A DNA stretch of 64,000 nucleotides from Leptospira sp. B5-022 (GTDB lineage: Bacteria > Spirochaetota > Leptospiria > Leptospirales > Leptospiraceae), in NCBI RefSeq assembly GCF_000347035.1, contig NZ_ANIJ01000049.1, forward strand, positions 73,501 through 137,500, read 5' to 3'. Position numbers and translations under genes: made by a program. A model generated the notes under the pieces. It was not told the origin of the DNA, ran no database searches, and worked only from the letters and a program-made list of their open reading frames with translations. The first letter of the stretch is position 1; the number at the start of each line of letters is the position of its first letter. Positions 1 through 10,054 of the stretch are shown here, in pieces.

Positions 1-1108
1 CGCCAATCTAAAACAGGGAGAAGAGGAAGAGCTGAGTAAGGAAGAGAACTTGCTCGTCCATGGAGAAAAACTCGCCGAGAATCTGGATATTATCACCGGT
101 TACCTACATGAAAGCGAATCTTCCGTTTTAGGGATTTTTCCCAAGGTGCTTGCCGCATCCGACAAGATCAAAGTTTTAAACGAATCATTAAACGAAATGG
201 ATGTCGCCCTCAGAGAGGCGTACGTTACGATCCGTGAGATCAATACTGCCGCCCAGGACCAAAAGGAAGAGGTATTCTTTTCTCCGGAAAGATTATCCCA
301 TGTGCAATCCAGATTGGATCTGATCCAAAAGCTTAAGAAAAAATACGGAAATTCTATTTCTGAAATTTTAGAAACAAAGAAGAAGGCGGAAGACGAACTT
401 GCCGCCTTGGAACAAAATTTAGATTCTAAAACCTCTTTGGAAAAAGAAAAGAAAAAGGCTGCCGATAAATTGACCCAAGCCTGCTTACAGCTTTCCAAAT
501 CTAGACGAGAAGTATTGAACAAATTCGAGTCCAAACTCAAATCCGAGTTGGAAGTATTAGGAATGAAAGGAGCAGGTTTACAGGTAGTACTTCGCTGGGA
601 AACAAGTCCGGAGGGAGAGGTGGAGGCCCAGGGAAAATCCTATTTGGTAAATGAATTCGGATTGGATCAGGCGGAATTCTATTTTAGTCCGAATCCTGGA
701 GAGAAGCCAAGACCTCTTCGTAAAATCGCTTCCGGAGGAGAAATTTCCAGAGTGATGCTGGCGATCAAAAGTGTACTAGGTTCCAATTTTGATGGAAAAG
801 TTTTAGTTTTCGACGAGATTGACTCCGGTCTGGGTGGAGAGATCGCTTCGGATGTAGCAAAAAAACTAAGAACTCTTTCTAAAACTCACCAGATCATTTT
901 GGTCACACATTTGCAGCAGATTGCAGCTGCGGCAGACCATCATCTTCTTGTGAGTAAACGATTAAAAGAGGGAAGGACAGTCTCGGAAACTGAATTTCTA
1001 GGGATGGAGGAGAGAACCATGGAACTTGCAAGAATGATTGCGGGTCAAAATATCTCCAAAGGCGCTCTCCATCACGCGAAGGAATTGCTCAAAAAGAAGG
1101 CGGTATAA
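1..1108 (+). CDS. recN: DNA repair protein RecN, C-terminal part (5' end outside window)
   Basis: RecN is an SMC-like ATPase that acts in recombinational repair of double-strand breaks. The frame is open back to the left edge (codons read from base 2), so the Walker A half lies outside the window and this is a partial gene. Visible are a long charged coiled-coil arm, then the C-terminal ATPase half: the ABC signature SGGEISR at about 731-751, Walker B with the RecN-typical DEIDSGLGG at about 811-837, and the switch histidine in VTHL at about 902-912. The gene ends at TAA 1106-1108. An internal TTG at 50 is not the true start. Identity is secure from these motifs. Confidence 0.95.
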   Translation, partial: ANLKQGEEEELSKEENLLVHGEKLAENLDIITGYLHESESSVLGIFPKVLAASDKIKVLNESLNEMDVALREAYVTIREINTAAQDQKEEVFFSPERLSHVQSRLDLIQKLKKKYGNSISEILETKKKAEDELAALEQNLDSKTSLEKEKKKAADKLTQACLQLSKSRREVLNKFESKLKSELEVLGMKGAGLQVVLRWETSPEGEVEAQGKSYLVNEFGLDQAEFYFSPNPGEKPRPLRKIASGGEISRVMLAIKSVLGSNFDGKVLVFDEIDSGLGGEIASDVAKKLRTLSKTHQIILVTHLQQIAAAADHHLLVSKRLKEGRTVSETEFLGMEERTMELARMIAGQNISKGALHHAKELLKKKAV

Positions 1109-1130
1109 TCCTCCTTCTTGGGTTCCCATT

Positions 1131-1179
1131 TTTTTACCGGGGCAGAATTTGCTTCCGGTAAAAAGGAATACTTCCTTTT
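1131..1179. other. Two overlapping inverted repeats between recN and exbB
   Basis: TTTTTACCGG (1131-1140) pairs perfectly with CCGGTAAAAA (1155-1164). AAAAGGAA (1161-1168) pairs perfectly with TTCCTTTT (1172-1179). The two hairpins share bases 1161-1164, so they exclude each other. They lie just after recN and before exbB and could form a terminator or attenuator, but neither has a classic trailing T-run beyond its stem. Confidence 0.4.
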
Positions 1180-1242
1180 AAAAATCGTTTGGCAGGGATA
1201 GCCGAGTTGGAAACCCTACTCCTTGGAGAACCTCAAGCCGAT

Positions 1243-1848
1243 ATGATCCTTGCCAAAACAGATTCTTTGGTTTCCATTATTCCGCCGGAAACTGTACCTA
1301 TTCTGATCCTTCTCGTTTCCATAGTAGGGTTTACAATCATCATAGAAAGGCTGATCTTCTTCTCTCGTTGGAAATCTATTACCCCGGACGATTGGAGAAG
1401 GGTAAAAGATCTACTCAGAGAGAAAAACTACGACTCTGCTTCCGATTTAATAAGAAGCCTCAGCCAAGGACCTGTATCTCAGGTGTTACAGGCAGGTATC
1501 ACACAGTTTAAAAAAAATTCGTCTTCCGTTGACGATGAGATCCTGACCCAAGGATTAAATCAGATCCAAAGAATGGAAAAATTCCTTTCTCCGTTAGCTA
1601 CGATTGCTACCATTTCCCCCCTTTTAGGGGTTTTAGGAACGGTTCTGGGGATCATTCGTTCCTTTGCAGAAGGTTCCGGAACCAGGGGAGCGGAAGTGGG
1701 GATCAGTGAGGCATTGATCACCACGGCTATGGGGCTTGCGGTTGCGATCCCAGCTTATATTTTCCACAATTTCTTCCAAAAGAAAAAAGAAGATGCGATT
1801 TCCGAAATGGAAAGTCTTTCCGAGCAGGCGCTTAGGTTTTTAAAATAA
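1243..1848 (+). CDS. exbB: MotA/TolQ/ExbB proton channel family protein
   Basis: Inner-membrane subunit of an ExbB-ExbD (or TolQ-TolR) proton-driven motor that energises outer-membrane processes. Three membrane segments are visible: after PETVPILI, at [15 protein letters not shown], and at [18 protein letters not shown], with the family-typical glycine-rich TM2/TM3 pair. The cytoplasmic loop lies between TM1 and TM2. I chose ATG 1243. An in-frame TTG at 1189 would add 18 residues but has no well-placed ribosome site, while GGAG sits 14 bases before the ATG. The exbD partner starts one base after the stop. ExbB and TolQ cannot be separated from sequence alone; no TonB or TolA is in view. Confidence 0.85.
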   Translation: MILAKTDSLVSIIPPETVPILILLVSIVGFTIIIERLIFFSRWKSITPDDWRRVKDLLREKNYDSASDLIRSLSQGPVSQVLQAGITQFKKNSSSVDDEILTQGLNQIQRMEKFLSPLATIATISPLLGVLGTVLGIIRSFAEGSGTRGAEVGISEALITTAMGLAVAIPAYIFHNFFQKKKEDAISEMESLSEQALRFLK

Positions 1849-1849
1849 A

Positions 1850-2317
1850 ATGAAATTCAAAAAATGGAATCGGGGCGAAAGCGGAGGTTTTAAGGCAGGG
1901 CAGATTGAGCTCGCACCTATGATCGACGTTATCTGCTTCATTGTAATTTATTTTTTGATGAACGCTACTTTGGAAAAATCCACAGTCGTAAAAATTGAAC
2001 TTCCTAGATCTTCCAGTACCGCCCAGGAAAAGAAAAAGGATGAACTTGTAATCACCGTCAATAAGGATGGAAAAATTTTCTTAGATAAAGATACGGAACC
2101 TGTACCTTTGGAAAAACTGACTGAAAAGATCAAATTGTTCAATGGCCAGAACCAGGGCGACGACAAAGATAAAAAAGAGCCAAGTAAAAATCGGGTGATT
2201 ATCAGAGGGGATGGCGGGGCAAGTTACCAAACCATCGTCAAAGTGATCGATAAAGTGAACGAAGCCGGAGTAACAAGATTCAATCTTGCAATGGTTCGGC
2301 AACCGGGAGGTCAGTGA
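1850..2317 (+). CDS. exbD: Biopolymer transport protein ExbD/TolR family
   Basis: Partner of the preceding proton channel: a single N-terminal membrane helix followed by a periplasmic domain. The helix carries the conserved protonatable aspartate (Asp25 in [10 protein letters not shown]). The C-terminal part has the ExbD/TolR periplasmic fold ([21 protein letters not shown]). The periplasmic linker is rich in Lys/Asp/Glu ([17 protein letters not shown]), longer and more charged than is usual. ATG 1850 lies one base after the exbB stop, so the two are translationally linked. bamA follows after 90 bases. Confidence 0.88.
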   Translation: MKFKKWNRGESGGFKAGQIELAPMIDVICFIVIYFLMNATLEKSTVVKIELPRSSSTAQEKKKDELVITVNKDGKIFLDKDTEPVPLEKLTEKIKLFNGQNQGDDKDKKEPSKNRVIIRGDGGASYQTIVKVIDKVNEAGVTRFNLAMVRQPGGQ

Positions 2318-2407
2318 TCCTCTTCGGTGGATCTAAAGACTTATTTCGAGAAGGTTCTTTGCTTTCTTGATTTTAAATAAAGCCTTAAGGCGATTCCAAA
2401 AAGACCC

Positions 2408-5305
2408 TTGAAACGAAAAGTATCTATATATAAATCCTTTGCCGTTATTTTTGTAAGCGGATTCTTTTTTTACTCCGGCGAGATCTCTCAACTTTTCTCC
2501 AAAAAGAGCGATTATTTCGGAAAGATCGTAAAAGAAATAAAATTTAACGGAAACAAGAACACATCCGATTCGGATATCAGTTCTCTTTTGGAATTGAGAA
2601 CAGGGAAACTTCTCACCAAAGGGGTCATAGACCGAGATTTAAAGGCCTTATTTGCATCCGGGTTCTTCTACTATATTGATATAAAGGCGGAAGATGTGGA
2701 AGGAGGCGTCCGTGTCATTTTCGACCTTAGGGAAAGACCTCGGGTTAAAGAGATTGAATTTATCGGAGCGGACGAGGTTTTTCCTGCCGACCTCAGGGAT
2801 AAGATGCCCCTTAAAGACAATGAGGTAATCACTCCGCAGAAAGTTACCAAGTCCAGGGATGTTATATTACAAAAATATAAAGATGAAGGATTTTTCCTCG
2901 CTTATGTAAAAGTGGAACTCGGGAAACCGGATGCTAAGACGAACTTAGTAAAGGTCCGTTTTATCATAGACGAGGGAGAAGAGATCCCGGTTGCAAAGAT
3001 AAATATCTACGGAAACGAGACCATTGAAACTTCGGAACTACTGGGGCTCATGGAGTTAAAGGAAGAAGGTCTATTCGAAGGCGGTAATTTTAAAGAGAGT
3101 TCCTTTGAAAAAGATAAGGAAGTTATCCAAGCTTACTTAAGAAGTAAAGGTTACTTGGATTCAGAGTTGATCCGAGAAGGTACCAATTGGGAGATCCACT
3201 GGGAAAACGCGGAAAAGAAAAACAGAAGAGTCATCATAGTCAATATCAAACTTTATGAAGGTCAGGTGTATTATTTTAACGGATACACGGTCGCTCATGA
3301 TATGAGTACGGACGGGGAAGGTAGACCTATCTTCCTAAATAAAGAGAATAATCCTCCTGAAACTCCTAAGGACAAATTAAAACCATTATTCACAGTCTCG
3401 GAGATAGAAAAGTCCTTGGATTACAGTTCAAAGGATGCAGGAGAAGTTTTCGATGAGTCCGTATTTTCCAGGGATAGGGCAACAGTAAACGAGCTCTACG
3501 GTTCCAAGGGTCATATTTTCGCCCAGGTGATTCCCCGAAGAAAGATCGTTTCTTTGGATTCGGAAAGTTTAGAATATTATGAAAATTGCGCCACCAGAAG
3601 GACCGAATTGGAGAGAAAGACATGCGAGGAAGAATATAAACAATTAAATATCCGTAAATTACGAGAAATTTATAGAGATAGTCCGGAACTGAGAGGACGT
3701 AAATTCGTTCACGTGGATTTTACCATTCGCGAAAACAATCTGGCGCAGATAGAGAACGTAATCATTAAAGGAAACAAGAAGACCCAGGACAAAGTGATCC
3801 GTAGGGAGTTACTATTCAAACCGGGAGATTTATTCGATTCCGGATTAGTAAACCGTTCTAGAGAGAGGATCTTTAACCTAGGATATTTTAAAGAAGTAAA
3901 CTTCAACATGAGACCCGGTTCGGACGATACAAAGATGAACCTTGTCATCGAAGTATTGGAGCAACCTACCGGAACGGTTTCCATGGGCGGGGGTTACGGA
4001 ACCATCACAGGATTTACGATCTTTACTGAGATTGGAGAAAACAACTTAAACGGTACAGGGCAAAAAGTGTCGGGACGTTTGGAGTTCGGACCTTATCGTA
4101 GATCCTTCCAGATCTCTTGGACGGAACCTTGGATGTACGATACCCCTTGGTCTCTTTCACTTTCCATGTTCTATTTTTCTCGGTCGATATTCCTGGGATC
4201 CACTTCTACGATCTCCATTTCGGATAGTACAACTGCTCCTACGGTGGAGAACGCCACCTATGATAATAACGGTTTAGGGGTTACGATGGGAGTAGCCCAC
4301 AGGTTAGGAACCAACTGGACTCACTTCCACCGATATACACCCGCTTTTTATTCTTATTCCAATCCGACAGCCCTTGTGTCCGATGCGGTTTTGGCTAACG
4401 TAAGAAGAGGATGGCAGTTCCGTTCCCAAATCACAAACGGTATAGCTTACGATGTACGAGATAACGTATTTGCTCCCACTCGCGGATACGATCTGCTTTT
4501 CCAAGTGGATAATGTAGGGCAGCATTTGGGTGGAACTTCCCACTTCGATCAATATAGGATCTTAGCGGAATATTATCATACTTGGTTCGACTTTACTTTC
4601 GGAGGTTTGATCCGAAATAATGCCCTTCGTAGATGGAGAGTGGTCCAGGAGTTTAGGACTTCCGATACTTTCATTTTCCAAAGATCTCCGGCGGGCGGGT
4701 CTCAAAATCAGGACCCGATCCAGGACCCTTATATTCGTCCCCAGGATTTACTTATTATCGGCGGTTACGAATCCTTAAGAGGTTGGTTTTATAACGACCA
4801 GAAGTATCCAGTGGAATGGAGAGACGGTGCCCAACATCGTCTCCTCTTCGATACGGAACTCCGTATTCCGATAGAACCGAGCTTACTATGGCTCGTCGTA
4901 TTCTTGGACGGAGGAGCACTGTACGAACAGGTGAACCGTGCAGTAGGTACAAAAAAAGATTATTTCGAATCTTACGATAAGAATAAAGCGGATCAGATTG
5001 CTGCGAACCCGCTTGGCTGGTACATTCAAAACAATTTCAATTTGCAGAATGGACGTAAGGCCGACGTAACCTATGACGAATTGAACAATCCGGGAAGATT
5101 GATCCTATCCTCGGATAACGTTGCAATGGATAGAATGAGATATTCTTGGGGTATAGGTCTTAGGGTCCAGATCCCTGTTCTTCCACTTCGTATTTACTTT
5201 GCCCAAAAGTTAAAACCTACCGGAAATTTCTGGGCACCTTTCGAAAGATATGAATCGGATAACGCATTCCAGTTCGTTTTCGGTATCGGCGACTACCGAT
5301 TCTAG
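2408..5305 (+). CDS. bamA: Outer membrane protein assembly factor BamA (Omp85), 965 aa
   Basis: Inserts beta-barrel proteins into the outer membrane. An N-terminal signal/anchor segment is followed by about five POTRA modules, the last at about residues 450-525 (IENVIIKGNKKTQDKVI), and then a C-terminal barrel from about 530. The protein ends in phenylalanine (GIGDYRF), as expected of a barrel beta-signal. It is about 150 residues longer than E. coli BamA. The extra length includes a charged insert in the fourth POTRA region (about 380-430) with two cysteines, Cys394 and Cys406. The start is TTG 2408, with a weak ribosome site. Being downstream of exbBD fits an envelope biogenesis cluster. 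Confidence 0.93.
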   Translation: MKRKVSIYKSFAVIFVSGFFFYSGEISQLFSKKSDYFGKIVKEIKFNGNKNTSDSDISSLLELRTGKLLTKGVIDRDLKALFASGFFYYIDIKAEDVEGGVRVIFDLRERPRVKEIEFIGADEVFPADLRDKMPLKDNEVITPQKVTKSRDVILQKYKDEGFFLAYVKVELGKPDAKTNLVKVRFIIDEGEEIPVAKINIYGNETIETSELLGLMELKEEGLFEGGNFKESSFEKDKEVIQAYLRSKGYLDSELIREGTNWEIHWENAEKKNRRVIIVNIKLYEGQVYYFNGYTVAHDMSTDGEGRPIFLNKENNPPETPKDKLKPLFTVSEIEKSLDYSSKDAGEVFDESVFSRDRATVNELYGSKGHIFAQVIPRRKIVSLDSESLEYYENCATRRTELERKTCEEEYKQLNIRKLREIYRDSPELRGRKFVHVDFTIRENNLAQIENVIIKGNKKTQDKVIRRELLFKPGDLFDSGLVNRSRERIFNLGYFKEVNFNMRPGSDDTKMNLVIEVLEQPTGTVSMGGGYGTITGFTIFTEIGENNLNGTGQKVSGRLEFGPYRRSFQISWTEPWMYDTPWSLSLSMFYFSRSIFLGSTSTISISDSTTAPTVENATYDNNGLGVTMGVAHRLGTNWTHFHRYTPAFYSYSNPTALVSDAVLANVRRGWQFRSQITNGIAYDVRDNVFAPTRGYDLLFQVDNVGQHLGGTSHFDQYRILAEYYHTWFDFTFGGLIRNNALRRWRVVQEFRTSDTFIFQRSPAGGSQNQDPIQDPYIRPQDLLIIGGYESLRGWFYNDQKYPVEWRDGAQHRLLFDTELRIPIEPSLLWLVVFLDGGALYEQVNRAVGTKKDYFESYDKNKADQIAANPLGWYIQNNFNLQNGRKADVTYDELNNPGRLILSSDNVAMDRMRYSWGIGLRVQIPVLPLRIYFAQKLKPTGNFWAPFERYESDNAFQFVFGIGDYRF

Positions 5306-5316
5306 GGGATTTTGTT

Positions 5317-7527
5317 TTGTCAGTTGATCTAGTGCAAGGCTTGAACGATCCGCAGAAAGCCGCAGTCGAAAGATTGGAAGGTCCTGTTTTAATATTAGCG
5401 GGCGCAGGTTCCGGAAAAACCAGGGTAATCACCCATAGAATCGCTAACCTGATCCTGAATAAAAGAACGGATTCGATATGCGCTCTTACTTTTACCAATA
5501 AGGCCGCTGCGGAAATGTTGGAAAGGGTAGCGAAGTTAGTTCCATCCATTCCTTGGAATGTACAGATCAAAACATTTCACTCACTCTGTTTGTATATTTT
5601 ACGAAGGGAAACTTCTTACCTTGGAATGCCTTCCGGATTTACGGTTTACGATTCCGTATTACAGGAATCCTTAATCAAACAAGTGATCAAGGATCTACAT
5701 GAGGATCCGAAACAATACAAACCTTCTTCTTTGACAGGTATCTTTTCCTCTTGGAAGGACGGACTCTCCGATTCGGATTCTTATATTCGGAAAGAAAATT
5801 TTTCTCATCGTTCTCAGATGATCTCAAACATCTATGAGGAATACGAAAAACGTAAGAAAAAAAACCAAGCCCTGGATTTCGGAGACCTGATACAAAAAAC
5901 CGTGGAGTTGTTCAAAGAAAATCCCGGTGTCCTAAAGTCCTACCAAGATAGATGGAATTATATCATGGTGGACGAGTATCAGGATACGAACAAGGCTCAA
6001 TATACATTAGTACGTTTACTTTCAGGGGAGCGGGGAAATCTTTGCGTGGTGGGCGACGACGATCAGTCCATCTATTCCTGGAGAGGAGCGGATATTTCGA
6101 ATATTTTAAATTTCGAAAGTGATTTTCCGAACGCGTATGTAGTGAAATTGGAGGAAAATTACCGCTCCACTTCCAGGATTATTCGTGCCGCTTCTAAGGT
6201 GATCGCAAATAATAGCGGCAGAAAAGAAAAAGAATTATTCACAAATAACGAATTAGGAGAACCTATCTCCGTTTCCCAATTCGAAAATGAAACGGAAGAG
6301 GCCTATGATATAGTTAAGAAGATCCGGGCAGGGTCGGCCCGAGGTGCGGATTACAAAGATTTCGCGATCTTCTACAGAACAAACGCACAATCCAGATATT
6401 TTGAAGAAGGACTCAGGTCTTCCGGGATACCTTACAAAATTTTCGGGGGTTTCCGATTTTTTGATAGGGCCGAAATCAAAGATATGATCGCATATTTGAA
6501 CGTGATCGCAAATCCAATGGATTCCACTTCTTTATTAAGAATTGTGAATACACCTCCCCGAGGGATCGGAGAAGCCAGTATAGAAAAGATCAGGACTTTT
6601 TCTCTGGATAAAGGGATCTCTTTTTTAGAAGCGATTGGACATCCGGATCTTCCCTTAAAAAAAGCAAGTTTAGGAAAAGCAAAAGAACTTTATCATCTAT
6701 TCGAGGACCTGATCGATCGCAAAGAAAAAGGGGAATTACCTTCTAAGATCGCCTTAGAGATCGTGGAAAGATCCGGTTGGGTGGATTATATGGAACGAAA
6801 TTTACACGATGAAGAAGCCGTTTCTAGGGTAGAGAACGTTCGTGAGTTTGTGAACTCCATCGAGGAATACGAATCCAGGGAAGATTCTCCCAACTTGGAA
6901 GAATATCTGAATCAGATCAGCCTTCTCACTTCCGAGGAGGATTCCGCCCAGCTCACGGATTATGTTCATCTCATGACCGTCCATAATGCAAAAGGATTGG
7001 AATTCCCGACGGTATTTATAACCGGATTGGAAGAGGGAACTTTTCCCCATTTCATGAGTTTGGAAGAGCCGAACGGTCAGGAAGAGGAAAGAAGGCTTTT
7101 TTACGTGGCTTTAACCCGGGCTAGGCAGAAATTATACCTGAGTTATTCCAGGACCTCCCGAAAATTCGGAAAAGTAGAAGACCGAATTCCGTCTCGCTTC
7201 CTTCCGGAAATACCCTCGGAATGTTTTGGAGAAGAAGGTATTCTGGCCCAAAAGGGGGTCCGAAGACCGCAAGGGCCTCCGGTTGCTTCTTCTGGGGCTT
7301 ACAAAATCCCGGAAACTTCGAGAGAAACTCGGGAAAGCGAAAATTCTTCCAAACCATTGGGCGAAGAAGCGGCTATTCGGGAAGGGGACAGGGTAAAACA
7401 TGCCCAATTTGGCCTCGGACATGTGATTTCCATCCAGGGCACGGGCAAAAATCGTAAGGTAAAAATCAAGTTCGGAAGCCTAGAGAAGAACTTTTTCCTT
7501 GCCTATACTCCCTTAGAGAAATTATAA
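5317..7527 (+). CDS. pcrA: ATP-dependent DNA helicase PcrA/UvrD
   Basis: SF1A 3'-5' helicase for excision repair and replication-conflict resolution. All hallmark motifs are visible: Walker A GAGSGKT (residues 29-35), motif II DEYQDT, motif III VGDDDQSIYSWRGA, motif IV NYRST, motif V TVHNAKGLEFPTVFITGLEEG split over about 7 kb, and motif VI LFYVALTRAR. The C-terminus carries the PcrA-type Tudor-like module (VKHAQFGLGHVISI, ending TPLEKL) that contacts RNA polymerase in relatives. The start is TTG 5317 with AGGGGA at 5304-5309. The length of 736 aa is normal. It follows bamA after 11 bases. Confidence 0.95.
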   Translation: MSVDLVQGLNDPQKAAVERLEGPVLILAGAGSGKTRVITHRIANLILNKRTDSICALTFTNKAAAEMLERVAKLVPSIPWNVQIKTFHSLCLYILRRETSYLGMPSGFTVYDSVLQESLIKQVIKDLHEDPKQYKPSSLTGIFSSWKDGLSDSDSYIRKENFSHRSQMISNIYEEYEKRKKKNQALDFGDLIQKTVELFKENPGVLKSYQDRWNYIMVDEYQDTNKAQYTLVRLLSGERGNLCVVGDDDQSIYSWRGADISNILNFESDFPNAYVVKLEENYRSTSRIIRAASKVIANNSGRKEKELFTNNELGEPISVSQFENETEEAYDIVKKIRAGSARGADYKDFAIFYRTNAQSRYFEEGLRSSGIPYKIFGGFRFFDRAEIKDMIAYLNVIANPMDSTSLLRIVNTPPRGIGEASIEKIRTFSLDKGISFLEAIGHPDLPLKKASLGKAKELYHLFEDLIDRKEKGELPSKIALEIVERSGWVDYMERNLHDEEAVSRVENVREFVNSIEEYESREDSPNLEEYLNQISLLTSEEDSAQLTDYVHLMTVHNAKGLEFPTVFITGLEEGTFPHFMSLEEPNGQEEERRLFYVALTRARQKLYLSYSRTSRKFGKVEDRIPSRFLPEIPSECFGEEGILAQKGVRRPQGPPVASSGAYKIPETSRETRESENSSKPLGEEAAIREGDRVKHAQFGLGHVISIQGTGKNRKVKIKFGSLEKNFFLAYTPLEKL

Positions 7528-7586
7528 CAAGGGGGAAAGTTCACCCCCTGAAATACCGATATTATTCATAGGACATAGGAGAAACA

Positions 7587-8027
7587 ATGAAACGGATCGT
7601 GATACTCGCCTTGGCTATCTGCCTTGGGACCCCATTGTTTGCTGGAAAAGTCAGCGGTTTAGTAGAAGAATTTAATAAAGTAGAAGAATTTAATAAGAAT
7701 CGAAAAGTTTCTGAAGCGGCTAAAAAAGCTACCTTAGAAAAAAATCTTCTATCCGCTTTAAAATACAGCCTTCATCGTAAATACCTGGATTATAAGGAAT
7801 ACACAAAGGACTTAAAAGCCGATTCTATTTCGTATGAGCCCCAAAAAGGGACTTTCGGGGTGTATGTTAAATACAAAACATATATCGTATTTTACAGTTA
7901 TCTAATGGATCCGGAAATCTATCTCCAAACTCCTATCAACGAAGTGTTCTATGTTCGTCCCGATAATTTGGAAGAGGAGCCTCATAAGGAAGATAAACAA
8001 CCGACTCAGCCGACTTCCGGTAAATAA
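7587..8027 (+). CDS. Small exported protein of unknown function
   Basis: I do not recognise a family. The first 19 or so residues (MKRIVILALAICLGTPLFAG) are a signal peptide with a likely AxA-like cleavage site. The mature protein is Lys/Glu/Tyr rich, about 125 residues, with a C-terminal charged tail (EEEPHKEDKQPTQ). Immediately after the signal peptide the hexapeptide VEEFNK occurs twice in tandem, coded by an 18-base direct repeat. AGGAGAA at 7576-7582 is a good ribosome site for ATG 7587. It lies between pcrA and an inositol-phosphatase-family gene, 9 bases upstream of the latter. Confidence 0.7.
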   Translation: MKRIVILALAICLGTPLFAGKVSGLVEEFNKVEEFNKNRKVSEAAKKATLEKNLLSALKYSLHRKYLDYKEYTKDLKADSISYEPQKGTFGVYVKYKTYIVFYSYLMDPEIYLQTPINEVFYVRPDNLEEEPHKEDKQPTQPTSGK

Positions 8028-8036
8028 TCCCTTTTC

Positions 8037-8888
8037 ATGCGATTTCCGGAAGAAGCGGAATTAGTTTCAAAACTTGTTCTGGAAGCCGCAGACCGGATCT
8101 TTTCCATCTATGGAACAAATTTCCAGGTGATTGAAAAATCCAAAGGTGACCCTCTTACGGAAGCCGACCTGCAGGCAAACGAGATCATCGCCGGCGGCAT
8201 CCGCAAAATCCTAAACGACAAAGTATACTCCGAAGAGGATTCCGATTTTTCACATTCTTCTCTACAAGGGGAAAGAGTTTGGATCTTAGATCCTATCGAT
8301 GGGACCAGGGAATTTGTGGCTAAAAATCCTGAGTTTGCGATCAGTTTGGGACTTTTGGAAGATGGTAAACCTGTTTTTGGGATCGTAATGAATCCTGCAA
8401 CGGGTGAATTCTTTTGGGGTGCGGAAGGTAAGGGGGCATATTATAATATTCTAAAGTCCCCTTATGTTGAAAATAAGATCGATTGGGAGAATACTTTTTA
8501 TCTGCAAAAGGGTGAGTCTCCCGAACTTCCTAAGATACTTGTTTCCATTTCGGAAACGAAAGCCGGACTTTTTAAAAATTTTAATTATGGAAATGATTAT
8601 GTTTTGGCGCCGAAAGGTTCCATCGCTTATAAACTCGCCTTAGTCGCGGTGGGGAAATATCCTTTAACACTTTCTCTTCGGCCTAAAAACGATTGGGACG
8701 TGGCTGGAGGGATTGCGATCCTGAGAGCTTCTCAAGGCAAAGACTTGGAGATACGATCCGGAAAAGAGTATCCATTTTTAACTTCCAAACTTGGAATAGG
8801 ATTGCTTGCCGGTGAATCAGAATTAGTTACCCAATTTTGGGAAAAGTTTAAAACTTCTCTCCAAGGTTCCATTAGGGATCGTTGGTAA
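8037..8888 (+). CDS. Inositol monophosphatase/CysQ-family phosphatase
   Basis: Metal-dependent phosphatase of the FIG superfamily. Candidate substrates are 3'(2'),5'-bisphosphate nucleotides (PAP, as for CysQ) or inositol phosphates. Metal-binding motifs are in place: EED at about 66-68, LDPIDGTREF at about 84-93 (first and second Asp bind metal), and DWDVAGGIAILRASQG near the C-terminus. The order and spacing match the family and the 283 aa length is usual. The substrate cannot be decided from motifs. Its end overlaps the start of the downstream glycosyltransferase gene by 7 bases. Confidence 0.85.
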   Translation: MRFPEEAELVSKLVLEAADRIFSIYGTNFQVIEKSKGDPLTEADLQANEIIAGGIRKILNDKVYSEEDSDFSHSSLQGERVWILDPIDGTREFVAKNPEFAISLGLLEDGKPVFGIVMNPATGEFFWGAEGKGAYYNILKSPYVENKIDWENTFYLQKGESPELPKILVSISETKAGLFKNFNYGNDYVLAPKGSIAYKLALVAVGKYPLTLSLRPKNDWDVAGGIAILRASQGKDLEIRSGKEYPFLTSKLGIGLLAGESELVTQFWEKFKTSLQGSIRDRW

Positions 8889-10054
8889 ATCAATCTTTTA
8901 AAAGGCAAGTTCTTACTTTGTCCAATATCGATAGAAAAAAATACAAGATCGCCTTGGATGCAAGGCCATTGTCCACTCCTGTTTCAGGTGTGGGACGGCT
9001 CATCGAATCGGTACTAAAAGGTTTCGATCAAGATCCCGATTTCGAATTTTATCTTTTTTCGCATAAGCCGATCCACGAAGGTTATTCGGATCTATTCAAA
9101 AACCCGAATATAAAGCCTGTAATAGGACAGGGTCTATTTTCTAAAAAAGGAGGGATTTACTTCGCTTTCTATCTTCCTTTTCAACTAAGGAAATATGAGA
9201 TCGATTTATTTTGGGGAACTCAACAGGTATTTCCACTTTTCCTTTCTAAAAATATTCCCGGGGTTTTAACATATCATGATTTTGTAGCCTATCGTTTTCC
9301 GGAGACTATGAGACCGATTGCAAGATTTCAGCAGCTTTTTTATTTAAGAAGAAGTATCCAAAGAGCGGATTATATTCTTGCTAACTCGGAATTCACTCGT
9401 TCAGAGATCTTAAAGTATTCCTCTTTCCCGAAAGATAAAATAGGTATTATTTATCCCGGTTACTCTCCTCAAGAGATTCGAAAGATTAAAACTCCGCCTA
9501 CAAAACGAATCGGCAAATTGCCTAAAAAGTTTTTCTTGACCGTTTCCACTTTAGAACCCCGAAAAAATTTCGGAACTCTTCTAAAAGCCTATCGAAATGC
9601 AAAAAAAGAAGGATCGGACCTAGTTTGGGTGCATGCAGGGAAAGAAGGTTGGGAATCTCCCGAGCTCCTCTCAAAATTCAAACATTCGTCCGCAGCGGGA
9701 GAGTTATACTGGTTCGATTTTGTAAATGAGGAAGAACTAAAATATCTCTATTCTCAAGCGAGCTTATTTGTTTTTCCGTCCATCTACGAAGGATTCGGGA
9801 TACCACTTTTAGAGGCTCTTGCTTATTCTCTACCTTGTATCGTTTCGGATCTTGAAGTTTTTAGAGAAATAGGAAAAAGATCCTGTGTGTATATTTCTCC
9901 GGAATCGGAGGAAGATTGGAAAAATGCGATTTTGGATTTCCAAAAGAAGAAGTTCAAGTTCCCGAAGCCGGATCTGAAACGATTCGAACGACTGAAGTCT
10001 GCCGCACTCGTAAAAAAAATTTTTAGAGACCTAGTTTCTTATAAACGGACTTAA
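8882..10054 (+). CDS. Glycosyltransferase family 4 (GT-B fold)
   Basis: Likely transfers a sugar from an NDP-sugar to an envelope glycan. The N-terminal half starts KIALDARPLSTPVSGVGRL, typical of GT4 acceptor domains. The C-terminal donor domain has STLEPRKN and YEGFGIPLLEALAYSLP with the EX7E pair (Glu303, Glu311 from this start). TTG 8882 overlaps the previous stop and has AGGGA just upstream. TTG 8918 (giving MSNIDRKKYK) is an equally possible start with AAGG 12 bases before. Its 3' end overlaps the opposing gene by 24 bases. Substrates are unknown. Confidence 0.88.
   Translation: MVNQSFKRQVLTLSNIDRKKYKIALDARPLSTPVSGVGRLIESVLKGFDQDPDFEFYLFSHKPIHEGYSDLFKNPNIKPVIGQGLFSKKGGIYFAFYLPFQLRKYEIDLFWGTQQVFPLFLSKNIPGVLTYHDFVAYRFPETMRPIARFQQLFYLRRSIQRADYILANSEFTRSEILKYSSFPKDKIGIIYPGYSPQEIRKIKTPPTKRIGKLPKKFFLTVSTLEPRKNFGTLLKAYRNAKKEGSDLVWVHAGKEGWESPELLSKFKHSSAAGELYWFDFVNEEELKYLYSQASLFVFPSIYEGFGIPLLEALAYSLPCIVSDLEVFREIGKRSCVYISPESEEDWKNAILDFQKKKFKFPKPDLKRFERLKSAALVKKIFRDLVSYKRT

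Noticed and set aside
100..540. 146-codon minus-strand frame inside recN
   Set aside because: It is antisense to a clear RecN coiled-coil region and has low-complexity Ser/Phe-rich translation; a shadow of the real gene.
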